Shown here piece by piece: positions 1 through 21,200 of a DNA stretch of 64,000 bases (position 1 is the stretch's first letter; each line of letters begins with the position of its first letter). The position numbers and the translations under genes were made by a program. The notes beneath the pieces were generated by a model. That model was not told the DNA's origin and did not search any database. It worked only from the letters and a program-made list of their open reading frames with translations. This stretch comes from Halocaridina rubra (taxonomy: Eukaryota > Arthropoda > Malacostraca > Decapoda > Atyidae): assembly GCA_037179515.1 (NCBI GenBank), contig JAXCGZ010009915.1, positions 1 to 64,000 on the forward strand, in the 5' to 3' direction.

Positions 1-54
1 CTCTCAGTAGACTTCGGATCGTACTTCAGCGAGAAACGGTAATTGATTGGAAAC

Positions 55-590
55 TCTTTTTTTTTTTTTTTTTTTTACACCAGGAAGGCCCAAAAAAATA
101 AATAAATAAATAAAATCTACTCTTATCAGACCTGGGCACGAAAAAAAACATAAAGAGAAATAGATTATGGGAAATGATGTGACTTGTCAGATATGAAGGG
201 ATAATAAGACATGTGAAACGAATATCCAAGAATATTCGGTGTTGATGTAGGCATAGAAAGAGAACCGTAACTGAAAGAAGACTTAACATCGAACTGTTCA
301 GGACAGACTTATCTAATTCCACAAGACCCTTCAGCTGTAGTATCACAACGGGCGGTTGGTGCCATTAACCTATGTCTTCCTTCAGTTACTGTTCTTTTTT
401 CTATGCCTACATCAACACCTAATATTCTCGGATATTCGTTACTATACATTCACATCTTACAAGTCACAACACTCTCCATTTCTGTTTTTCTTTACTTTAT
501 GTTTTCTTCGTGCCCAGGCCCGATGAGGGCAGATTTACTATTTTTTTTTCTTTTCTTTTTTCGGGCCCGTCCTGATGCCACAATAAAAAA
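55..590. repeat. imperfect foldback (inverted) repeat
   Basis: Two arms of roughly 200 bp are imperfect reverse complements. The left arm (about 85-290) contains tgttgatgtaggcatagaaa and gtaactgaaagaag. The right arm (about 368-590) contains ttctatgcctacatcaaca and cttcagttac in the mirrored order. The outer ends are T-rich on one side and A-rich on the other. The central spacer is about 80 bp. It resembles a foldback element or an inverted pair of short repeats; no coding region is visible. Confidence 0.6.
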
Positions 591-599
591 AAACTTTGT

Positions 600-1480
600 A
601 TGTCATTCCCTATTTTTACGGTGCATCCACTTATATCAGACTTTTGCAATGGGAATAAATTGAGAGTTTAGCTAAGTAATCATGAAATTCTAAAGAGATT
701 TAATTTAGTGTTCATTTTTCTCCGTAGTCTCAGCACCTTCAGAAACGCCAGCAGTACTCGAGTTGGATGTCTTCCTTTAGGAGCGGCCCACAATGGCACA
801 AGAAAGGAGCATTTTTATATCCAGCGCTGAACACATTCTTTCGTTCTTCTCCAAATTCAGTTCAGCGGAGAAGTCAGAGATTGTCTCAACTATTTAATTA
901 CTACAGTCTCTTAGCATTTGGTCAATAATAAAGTTAAAGAGCTTGACAGTCATTTCTGTCTGGCTAAATGCTACCGTTTCCAAGGCTTGATCCTAGATGA
1001 CCACGAAATAATAATATTTATAATAGTTCAATCTTATTTTTATCTTTTTGAGATACCATTATCATAATAGGCATGTATAGTCACTCTTTAGCAGTGTAAT
1101 CATGATAAACTCTAACCAACTTCAAGCTGGTCATTTGACCCTAAATAAATATTGATGTTCAATATTACATTTCATTTGCAATTATAGCTGCTGGTTTCTT
1201 GTGCCATGTAACTCTCATGTTATTTATTTGTAAGGGAAAGCCAGTAACATTACGATACATGTGCCGTTATATTGCCAGTGAATGCTATTTATTACTTATT
1301 CAATATGTGTTAATTACCTTATATGGTGAAGCTGAATACAGCATATTAGAAGCCCTATAAGCAAGTACTGATGTACAGGCGTTTGTATTATCAATAAATA
1401 GTTTATGTTGATATCAAGTGAGTATATTCTATTGCATTGGAAGAAGTGTTATAATTTCATACAAAACACCCTCAAAAGTT
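600..1480. other. AT-rich DNA, nothing recognised
   Basis: No ORF, repeat array or RNA-like structure that I can support was found here apart from short A/T runs. Confidence 0.5.
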
Positions 1481-1491
1481 TGAAGAAATTG

Positions 1492-1655
1492 TAAAGATCC
1501 TTTTATTAGTGGAAGAATCCGCTATAAAGATCCTTTTATTTGTGGAAGAATCCGCTATAAATATCCTTTTATTTTTGGAAGAATCCGATATAAAGATCCT
1601 TTTATTTGTGGAAGAATCCGCTATAGAAATCCTTTTATTTGTGGAAGAATCCGCT
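1492..1655. repeat. 33-bp minisatellite, 5 units
   Basis: Five consecutive units of 33 bp, each containing atccttttatt and tggaagaatccg with one to four differences. Because 33 is a multiple of three, the minus strand reads as an 11-residue repeat (core ADSSTNKRIFI) inside a 77-codon ORF. That is a by-product of repeat length rather than good evidence for a gene. Confidence 0.85.
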
Positions 1656-1844
1656 AATTTTTGGCATTCAAGAAACAAATACACATGAAAAGAAACCATT
1701 GTCATACAAATTCATAATGAAGCTATTTATGAATGGGACTGTATAGGGGGCTAGTATTGAATAAAGCTTGGGAGAGATACTAAAACACGTGAATTATAAT
1801 GAAAACTGCATTGGGAAAAACAGTAGTCCGCCTAAACAACCAAA

Positions 1845-1952
<108 letters not shown>

Positions 1953-2105
1953 TAAAAAAAAATACAGTAATGCTTTGTATTTACATAAGATTATATCTGC
2001 AATTCGCATTATAATTGTGCAATGAAAAAGTAAAATTACTATTTAGAAATAAAGAATAAATATTTTTACCATATTTACAAAAGTATATTAAACTGATGCA
2101 TATAA

Positions 2106-2186
<81 letters not shown>
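2106..2186. repeat. (TAA)n microsatellite
   Basis: Uninterrupted ATA/TAA trinucleotides for about 80 bp. Confidence 0.97.
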
Positions 2187-2189
2187 TGT

Positions 2190-2990
2190 CGTATGACTTC
2201 CGTCATGCTGAAGCCAGAATCTGAAACTTGTAGCAAATCTTGAGGGGTAACGGTTGGTCGAGGGCACAGATATTTTATTACATGCCCTCACTTTTATTGA
2301 GTTTTGGGTGCAGACCATGTTTTCCCTTGGGACCACCAAGATTTGTGGCTAGGCACATGGAACTAACCGCTGGCGCCATGCACCCCCCAAGAGGCCTACA
2401 GGATAAGGGACCCTCGGTCCTCGAAAACACCATAAGTCGTGAAGAGAAACATGAGAGGCTAGAAGTCAAGGGTGAAATAGAATACTCTCCCAATTGTTTT
2501 CTGCGGTACAGCCAATGTTTGTAGAAAGTGTCAAGGAGATATATGACCGGACCCATGAGACTTGGCATCCGACATGGAGTGCCTGAGGAGGGTGGGAAAG
2601 GCCAAGAAGTTAGCCAATTCCTAAACCACAAGAAACACAAACATTTAACCCGTACGTATGTACATGCCCTGGAGAGATACCCAATAGCCACGCTCTGACC
2701 TGGAACTTTTCCGTTCTATAGGTTTGTTGAAATAGCCCCTCCCCGAAATAGGGAGGGACTCCACTTCGAACCTGGCGTTGATTTGCAGGACTGGATGTCA
2801 CTCGAGTTCATTGGCAGGATTGGATGTCAAGCCATGCCCTGCCCCGGGGGTATTTCAAGAACCACCCAGGGCAGACACAGTTAGTTAGAACTTTGCCCGG
2901 GGCACGAATAGATCATAGATTGTGATAGTCATAGGGTGGGGGCATTGAGGCGTCGAATGTGTTGTACTCTAGAATAAATTAAGATAAAGG
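2190..2990. repeat. GC-richer unclassified interspersed sequence
   Basis: This block is markedly more GC-rich than its surroundings and carries short ORFs on both strands (2240-2524 plus, 2278-2691 minus) that match no family I recognise. It starts directly after a (TAA)n tract, and a simple-repeat tail is common at retroposon ends. It is probably a transposon remnant; class unknown. Confidence 0.35.
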
Positions 2991-3399
2991 AATCACTGCT
3001 TGTCCATTCTTACCTTGTACCCGTCTGGTACTAATAATTATAACGTAGTGATTAACTCTACGACATAATAATAATCCACAGTATACAGTATGATATAAGA
3101 CTAAAAGTTCACGTGACGTTCATATAATACTACAGTATTCCCATGCCAGGAGTACACTAAAATTTCATTAACTAAAAATAAACTACAACTACAAAATTAA
3201 TAGTATATATATCCTGGATGTTGATAGAATCGAACCCAGCGAGAAGACCTGGTAATAGCAGTATGAGGTACAGTATTATTTTCTTCTACAAGAGTGGAAC
3301 TATCATCTAAATTGGAATTTTATACACTCTGAGGTACAGAATTATTAGAAGTAGTTCCAGTTTATTCACTATCATCATAGTCAGACACTGTTTTCGGCA

Positions 3400-5800
3400 G
3401 CTAGGCTGGTTTCAACCTGTCTACAGAAACAGTGGTTAAATCTCCTGAAATCTTTTTTAAAATGAAATATTTATCACTACGCTTAACAACCTCAAGTGGA
3501 CCATAGTATGGTGCCTCTGGCGGGTGACGGACTTGATCCACTTTTACCTAAACATGTGGAACAAGCCTCAAGACCCTTAGGAGCATATGGTTTGCTAGAG
3601 CATGCATGGTGGTAGCCAGAGGAACATTCAGAAAAATCTATTTCTCACATACTCCTCACTAAGTTCAATAAAATTTCTTTTTGTTGGCTCGAACTGGGTT
3701 GTTGGGAAGCTATAATAAGTTTTGGACTAAGTAGCATACTGCCAGTTACCAAAGTAAAGGGAAATTTTTCAGACTCTGTAGAAATACATAGCAAACCCCA
3801 AAACTATTGGTATGGAAACAAGCCAATCATCTTTACGGGCCATCAAAGATATATTCAAGATATGGTGGGTTCTTTCAATCATACCATAAGATTGGGGGTG
3901 ATATGATGTAGTTCGTAATCTATGAAATCCAATGATAGGGGAAAAGTGCTGAAATAAAGAGGATTAAAATTGTGGACCTCTATCTGTAAAAACATACAAG
4001 GTCACTCCAAAACGAGAAACCCAACCATTAATGGAAGCAAAAGCTACTGATGCAGAAGACATATCAGGGTTTGGTATTGCTTCTAATCACTTTGTAATTG
4101 TACTATACAATTAAGAACATACTGATCTAGTGCTATAAAAGTTTGTCTAGGAATCTTACTTCGAGGAAGAGGGCTAATTATATCTAGGTGGACAAACGCA
4201 AATCTTCCAAAATGTGCTGTAAATTTACTGATTGGCGCACGAGAATGACGCTGTACTTTGGTTTGTTTGCAAGATGTTCACTCCTTAGTACCGCTTCTTA
4301 TATCATGATCCATATTGAGCTAAAAGTACCTAGCCTTGATGAGGCTTAATGTAGCTCTGATCCTAGGATGTGAAATATTATGTAAAAGTTGGAAAACTGA
4401 TTTACGACAAGATAAAGGGAGAAATGGTCTTGGATGAGGTGTTGAGGTGTCGCAGTCATTTTTATTTAAAATGTGAAAGACTTGTCTTAAATGCTTCTTG
4501 TGATCTTTATCTGTCTCTGAAAAGACCAAGATATCTAAGTAAAGGAATACAAAATCAAGATATCTGAATAAGCTATCCATTAGGCATCAAAATGCAGCAT
4601 TGCCATTTCTAAGGCCGTATGACACATACAAATACTCAAATAAGACAAATGAGGTGATTACTGCTGTCTTTTCAACATCTGATAGACTCACTGGAATCTG
4701 ATGGTAAGCTTTGAGGAGATCATCTGTAATAAATATATTTTTCTTGTACATTTCCAATAATAAACTAATATTAGCAAGGGATACCTGTCTGATTTAGTGA
4801 TTAGTATTCAGTGGCCTAATGTCACCACAAATCCTCAATTCACCTGGTTCTTGCTTAAACACTAAATGTATGGGTGAAGCCTATAGAGATTTGGAGGGCT
4901 CTACTAGGATCTAACAACTGCTTAAATACCCCCTTAGCCACAGCATATTTATAGTCACCTTGGCTCAAACGGTAGCGGCCGCGACTCTGAGGCGTCAGGT
5001 CGAGGGTTCGCGCTCCGTCACGGTCTGAGGTTAGCAAGGGAATGCACTCAGGGTAACGATTACATCTGCCAAAACAAGTCCTTCGCAAGAAGGCAACCGT
5101 CCTAGCCCTTGGTAAAAAAGGGAGTCCGTGACGTAAAACCGGAATTATTTATCTGTGGCCAAAAGCTGACATTTAGCAAATGTTGGTGAAGAACTACCTC
5201 TATCTATATAATGATATACATTACAAGTTTTAGGAGTTTCAACCCTTGAGGGTTTATCACTAGACAATAATAAAGGGACTCCTCGAAATAAATATCGTAT
5301 GTAGATGGGTAAAAAGTTGACATTATTAATTATATATCTAGATTTGTAATACACAATATCCCATTTTACAGTACACTTGGTGAGTCTATCTGAGTTTTTT
5401 TTCTTTTTTTTTTTTTACAATCAATCAGCTATTCAAATATACTAAGGAAATCGTTGCCAAGAAGTGGCTTAGTCACATCTGCAAAATTAAATGTCCAATT
5501 AAATGAGCGGCATAAATGTGTAATGGTCAGACCCAGATCTACTGCACTGTAGACTGAGATCGTCATACCAAAAATATTGACGGCTGTTTAGCCGTAACAA
5601 AGCCTTTTGTTTATACCATGGTAAGATGATTGATACTGCGGAACCAGTGTCAATGATAAGATATATATTAGTGCAACAAACTTTGGCTACGACCTGTAGA
5701 AGTGGAAGAACAAAAGGTGGTTGCAACACAAATGTTTTCATCTATCTGTCTCAATAATTTTCCTGATTCTGAAGAGCTTGCACTCTTCCGGCTGGTGGTG
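3400..5800 (-). pseudogene. decayed Ty3/Gypsy LTR retrotransposon pol
   Basis: On the minus strand several frames together give the Ty3/Gypsy pol order: protease, reverse transcriptase, integrase. The protease has LIIDTGSAVS (about 5665-5630) and LLGNDFLSIFE (about 5475-5440). The RT palm has AYHQIPVSLSDVEKTAVIT (about 4710-4650) and a FLYLDILVFS box (about 4550-4520), where the usual YLDD reads YLD. The integrase has HLDIISPLPRSKIP (about 4190-4150) and RTTSYHPQSYGMIERTH (about 3920-3870). Stops and frameshifts separate all blocks and no LTRs were identified, so it is a dead copy. A tRNA-derived SINE interrupts the start of the RT at 4953-5145, and a (TA)n array lies at the 5' side. Confidence 0.85.
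4953..5145 (+). mobile_element. tRNA-derived SINE inserted in Gypsy pol
   Basis: The head looks like a tRNA gene, with an A-box-like tggctcaaacgg (about 4968-4979) and a B-box-like ggttcgcgctcc (about 5005-5016). The insert is bracketed by a 7-bp direct repeat tatttat at 4946-4952 and 5146-5152, consistent with a target-site duplication. The flanking Gypsy reading resumes on the far side. The tail is not a long poly(A). Confidence 0.7.
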
Positions 5801-5858
5801 ATAACCTGGATGCTGGGGATGGCCCATTGGAAGATGGTCGCATCTGTAGGGTGCCACA

Positions 5859-5859
<1 letters not shown>

Positions 5860-5933
<74 letters not shown>
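5860..5933. repeat. (TA)n microsatellite
   Basis: Uninterrupted TA dinucleotides. Confidence 0.97.
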
Positions 5934-5936
<3 letters not shown>

Positions 5937-5994
5937 TGGGTGGCTGCGTGCAGAAAACTAGCTCGCCTATGCTATTTACGTTTTTGTATGCAAA

Positions 5995-6640
5995 AGTTTG
6001 AACCATCATTATCCTAACTGGCTATTTAATTTCAAAACAGTCAGGGATATAAGGGGAACCGACAAAAGACAGAGTAGCGATCTCTTTATTCAAAGAACAA
6101 ACACAGATGCAGGTTCAAAGATGATCACTATTAAAAGGCCAACACTCTGGAACAATATTCCAGAACATCTACAAAATTCATCTTTCTTCACAGCTTTCAA
6201 AGGCAAACTATATATATAGTTTTCTTTTGGACAAATAGTTACTGCTCACACACTAATCAACTTTATTGATATAATGCAAATTCACTGAACACTAACATTT
6301 TTTTTTAATATATATCGCCTTCTGTGATTTCTAAGTTCAGAAAGAATTATTCTCATTGTAAGGAACACAAATACGGTGATGATGCTGATAATAATGATCT
6401 TGTATCGAGTATTACTATTACTACTTTATTATTAACATTAAATTGCAAACATTTTATTACACTATGATTATTGTTATTATAATTTCATACGTATCTGTTA
6501 ACTCAAGGTAATCTCCATTTTCTGTTCACGTTTTGCCCAATTACATGTCTACTTATGAGTGTACTCTTACTTTTGTAAAAGAATAGCCATTGTATAAAAA
6601 TAGAAATAAATGTTTGTTGTTGTCCTTAAGGCTCTAGTGT
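5995..6640 (+). mobile_element. 3' end of a CR1/L2-type LINE
   Basis: The ORF at 5998-6219 gives the conserved tail of CR1/L2/Jockey-like ORF2 proteins: a DLFIQRTNTDAGSK segment, then RPTLWNNIPEHLQNSSFFT and FKGKL, ending in a stop. The following 400 bp is non-coding and ends near 6630 with short ttgttg repeats, typical of a LINE 3' UTR and tail. Everything upstream of the last 70 codons is missing, so it is a 5'-truncated copy. Confidence 0.7.
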
Positions 6641-7158
6641 TTTTTCGTCTCAATGTTTGCGTGGTGCCGATACCCAATTAGGGCAATTTTCTTGCCTGTC
6701 CCGGTGTCACTGTCCTAAAAAACACTTATTTCCAAGAGGCTAGCGAGATACTGCAAACCATAGGGACATGGAACCAGCTACTGATGAAGAAAAAGATGAC
6801 TTGAGATTTCAAGAACATGACATTTATCGTAATGTCGATAGCAACAAAACACAATACAAAATTACAAAAGTGTTCAATGACGTCATATGAAAGATCTCTA
6901 TTTCACAGCGTTCTGCTTTGCATCTAATATAATTTTAATTTCACAATTATGCAAACAAATATCTTTCTGTGAAAAGTGTAATTCCTTACAATACCATTTT
7001 TATGTATTTTCTATATAAAAAAAAATATATGGTTATTGTAACTACTTGAAGTATAATTTAAGATGAATTATGTTGCATAACAAAGTGAATGGAATCGAAC
7101 ATCTAAACAGACTTCGTCTTCTGCTTCAGCCTGAGTCTCTCTCCGGAACTGAGCTAAA

Positions 7159-16568
<9,410 letters not shown>

Positions 16569-16702
16569 AATTATGAATGATGTGGGCGATATCACGTTCT
16601 TTATTTTTAAAGAGCTATTATGGCATGTATAAAGTGTAACAATAATGGTAATTATATATAATTTCAATTTGCAGTTATTTTACAAACTCTTTCCTAGTAT
16701 AC

Positions 16703-16708
16703 AATAAA
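16703..16708 (+). terminator. ATP5ME polyadenylation signal
   Basis: Canonical aataaa 135 bp after the ATP5ME stop codon. Confidence 0.7.
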
Positions 16709-16729
16709 AAGTTACATATGAGTATCTTT

Positions 16730-18146
16730 AAAAATACCTCACTACTTTCGCCTATATTGATGTTTATTTGACTAGAATTGGACACTACACAAATATGAAA
16801 AAACTTACTATTATTTCTTATAACAATGAAGTTGCCAGAGTATTGTGTGATCACTTTGTGAAGGAATATTTATTTAGGGTACCAAAGCAATGGTAATAAT
16901 CTACATTAACATAATTGTAAATATTAAAGAACACCACATTTTAAATTTTAAACTGACGCACTCTCACTCTGTCAGCAGGGTAGCCTCAGGCAAAGGAAGA
17001 AAACTGCACACAAATAAATTGCATCTCACTCTCATTTACTATATACATTGACACACATTCACGCTTAAGCACACTGTGTCAGTGATTATGACCGAGCCAA
17101 TGCAAATATTCTAACTATTAATACATTAGCAAATTTTCTATTGAAAAATATATTCTACAGTCTAAATTATGTTAGCAATTACAAATAGGAAGTTTAACAT
17201 GGGGAAAATATTTTGCACTTCATGCATCATCATTTTATGAAGTGCATATAATTTACTCAGAAACATCACACAATAAAAGCTGAAGAAAACTGTAATTCTC
17301 GTGTAATAAAAAAAAAAGTAACTATTTCAATAAAATATACTCTTAGTACCGAATTCTTATAATTTACACCATTTGAGGTGTCCCAATTTGTCCCCACAAT
17401 GCTGTATTATATTTGCATAATATTAAAATGTAAGCAGCCATGAATGCCGCAGTATGTGACAATTTTTACACATTGTATAATATGAATGCATGTTAACAAT
17501 GTTAAATCAAAGTTTATTGGCAACAGAATGAAACGGAAATGTCTAAAATTCAGAGGGTTGGGGAATTATGTGCCTTACTACAGATAGGCAAAGTGGACGC
17601 AACAAAATTTATATAATATGGTGTTTTGAAAAGTAATTTTACGGATGTCAACCTAAGAATCTGTCCAAAGCAAACTTTCACTCAAATATAACCTAACAAA
17701 CAGTACAAAATTTGTTATTAAAATGGCTAAGTAGAGTATCTTACAATGCACATTATCACAACTTTCAGTGAAGTACTGTATATCCAGAGAATAAGTATGA
17801 AACTTTGCCAAAATAAATGGCTATTAAAATTTTATTATACAAAGCACAAATTAATCTCATACAGACTGGTAAAATACAAAAGAGATAAGGAGTATATTCT
17901 TACCTTCTATAAGGCTATCAATATTATAGGTACCTAAAAATCATTACATCTGATATGTTAGCAATCGTATATAAGTAAAGAGGATGAAAATAAAGTCTTT
18001 TTGGGAAAAATGGATACGGAAATAGATTTTGCAATTTGCAGCTTACTCTGCCAGGAGAAGTTGAGCAATATAGGGAAAAAATACCATTGCAATAACACAC
18101 AAAAAGAAACTAAGCAAGTATTTAAAACTTTTACCAATAAAAAGAA
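16730..18146. other. intergenic / 3' UTR region between convergent genes
   Basis: ATP5ME ends on the left and the optineurin-like gene on the right. Minus-strand aataaa signals at 17831-17836 and 17513-17518 are candidate ends of the optineurin 3' UTR. Otherwise AT-rich with no coding features. Confidence 0.5.
17831..17836 (-). terminator. candidate optineurin-like polyadenylation signal
   Basis: Minus-strand aataaa about 310 bp downstream of the stop codon. A second one at 17513-17518 is an alternative. Confidence 0.35.
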
Positions 18147-18269
18147 TTAATCTTCATCAATACATCGATTGACATGCTCTTCTAGAGGACGATACTGCAT
18201 AAAGGACTTATTGCATTTTGGACAATAAAACAGATTCTCGTCCAGCTCCTCTTCTTTCTTTTCATCTTC
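18147..18269 (-). CDS. OPTN: optineurin-like exon 13 (zinc finger, stop)
   Basis: Acceptor tttgcag; residues 559-598 then TAA. Acidic stretch followed by YCPKCNKS...LEEHVNRC, the CCHC zinc finger that ends optineurin and NEMO. Confidence 0.93.
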   Translation of the reverse strand, partial: EDEKKEEELDENLFYCPKCNKSFMQYRPLEEHVNRCIDED

Positions 18270-21200
18270 CTGCAAACAATATCTTACTGAATTACACATA
18301 TCCATTCACATTATTGTTGAAAAACTATAACAAATTGTACTGCGAATTTGGAATAAAGAAGAAAGAGACAATTTAGGTATATACTCAAAATATCTTCAGC
18401 AGGTTACCTTATATGGTACCCAAAAAAGTGAAATTCTCAATACTATGGAAGTGGTTTAAATGTCTGAACAGTAATATAACTCATGATGCCCATAACCAAG
18501 TACTGTACTCTATATCATCATGCATGAATAAGTTTAGGTCACACCAAACTTGCGTATCTTTATTAATATAATCTCAACTAAGAACACCACACGTTATAGG
18601 TTAACGAAACAACACTAACCCATGGGAATGAAAGTCTATAATAAAATAATACTTTTGCAATATTTCAAGATATACTGCTGCTAAGAGATATACCTTCTTA
18701 TCAGAGGTATTTGATAATTTCTCCCAAAGAATTTCTGGTGACAGTGTAGCTCCTCCAAGGCTTCCAGCTGTGGCTGCTGCTCCTCCACTTGGCTCTTCCG
18801 AAGTAGCTCTTGAATCTCGACCTTGGCTGGAAATTCAAGATTTTTTTTTTATAGATTTTAACACAATTGGCAATTTATTACTGTTACTGTAAGCTTTCAT
18901 ATCTCTAGGGGGAAAAAAAATTCCTCATCCATAAACTCATAAGAGCTGACTAAATGTAGTCTTTCCAGAAAACCATTGACAGATGGGAAGAAAGTGTGTG
19001 GGATATGAAGAAGCTCTTCTGCCTTCCCTTTTCTGTTTAGCTGTGGTTACCCTGCTGGTTACAGTAAGGCATGTGTGATGAAAAAAAGAAATATTCTACA
19101 AGGAGGCACGTAACTAGTTGAAGACAGGAGAGGAAATTGCTATGACAAACATCCTTCAATAATTCGGTACTGTTCTGAATCCTAAATTAAACATCATGAG
19201 TCCATTAAGAAGCTAGAACATACATTTAAGATACTTTAATTGTAAAGTATAGGTTCTCTGCATTGACTTAATCAAACTCATTATACATTTTATGGCACAT
19301 TAATAAAGTCTCCAAGTTTGCCAAGCCTTTCTTTGAGAAAAAATGTACAACTGCCTTTTGTCTTTAGAAAAAAATTATCTTTACTTAACATTTACATCTC
19401 TACCCATTATTACATTATTTTTCAAGATTAGCAGGGTTGCCAATATAAAAAATAATATTTTGTAATACTGTATTCACTTTACTAAAACTGTCATAAATAT
19501 ATAGCCAGTAATGCTCAGTGGAAAAGACGGCACATAGTATAAACAACTGAAACTACAAAATGCAAAATGAGTTCTATGATATTACATAACAGAAGACTTA
19601 CAGGGACTTCATTAAAAAAAAACTATATGGGACACATTTTATTTTCGTCACACAATAATGCAGAAGTTCCAATATTTACTCGCACATTGAACCATCTATA
19701 AGTGCAATTGTCCTTCATCTTGAGCAGTTTCAAATAGTGCAATTTTAAACATACGAGATTGGAAAATTTATGAAAAAAAAAATCCCTACAAAAATAAGTT
19801 ATAGCAACTACTGTACTAGCTTAAGATAAATGTATATATTTTAGGCAATGTCTAGTACTGTATCATAATCTATGCTTAATTAAATGTATTAAGAAGGTTA
19901 AGAATAGACTAACTGTAAAGTATTGACACTCATAAGGGCTTTGAACATAGGTGATTCTTTATTTAGACTAATAGTGGTGGAACCAACTGTTGAGCTCACA
20001 GATCAATGTGATAACCGTTCACTTTATGATAATGTGCTCTTATTTAAAAATGTATCAGAAAAAAGATTAAGAAGTGACATCGCTATTCTCAAAGATATGG
20101 TTCAAAATGGTGAGTTGAAGATATTTTGGGTGGATTCAAAAGCACAATCGGCTAATTATTATTATTATTTTTTTTTTATCTACCTTGGCTGTTTCCCCCT
20201 TTAGTTGGGGGGTAGCCGACATCAAGAAAGGAAAACAAATAGGAGGATCACTTTGCTCTATGGGCAATGACGAGGGAGCTAGCGACCGTTCAGATGGCAC
20301 TGCTGGAGTGCCACAGCCCATCCGCCCGGCTCTTCCACAACCTGTGTCGCTTCACAACTGCCAACTCCTCCTACTGCCCCTACCACAGGGCTACCTCTGT
20401 AAGATGCAGCCCCGTGGTAACAGCAGATGCCCATCAGAGCTGCGTCACAATCGCTCGCCACTCATTCCTATTCCTAGCACGCTCGCTTGCTTCCCTCACA
20501 TCCATCCTCCTATCATTCAGGGCTCTCCTTACTCCATCCATCCATCCAAACCTAGGCCTCCCTCTAGCATTTCTCCCATCAACTCTCGCATTCATCACCT
20601 TTTTCAGCAGCCTTTCATCATCCATCCTTTCCACATGGCCAAACCATCTCAGAACATTCATATCTACTCTGGCTGCAATTTCTCTCCTCACACCCATTCT
20701 TGCTCTCACCACTTCATTCCTAACCCTATCCAATTGAGATACACCAATCATACTCCTCAGGCATTTCATCTCAAACACGTTTAGTTTCCGTCTCTCACTT
20801 ACTTTCATACCCCATAACTCTGATCCATACATCACAGTTGGCACAACCACTTTCTCATACAAAACTTTCTCAACATTCATTTCCAACCCTCTATTCTTCA
20901 TCACTCCTTTCAATGCACCCAACACTTTACATCCTTCATTCACTCTGTGACACATCTGCTTCCACTCCACCATTTGCATCTATAACCGAGCCTAAATACT
21001 TAAACTGATTAACCTCCTCAAGTGTCTCTCCATTCAACATAACATTCAATCCAGCGCCATCCTCATTTCTTGTACACCTCATAACCTTACTCTTTCCCAC
21101 ATTCACTCGCAACTTCCTTTTCTAACACACCATTCTAAATTCTGACACAGCTTTTCCTCTGAATCTGCCACCACCACAGTATCATCTGCAAACAGCAACT

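Noticed and set aside
1492..1655. CRISPR-like array
   Set aside because: The 33-bp units are directly adjacent with no spacers; this is a minisatellite in a eukaryotic genome.
20185..20784. 199-codon plus-strand ORF (and 20267-20737)
   Set aside because: It lies opposite the C-terminal LINE coding region, which has clear family motifs on the minus strand; the plus ORF is its shadow.
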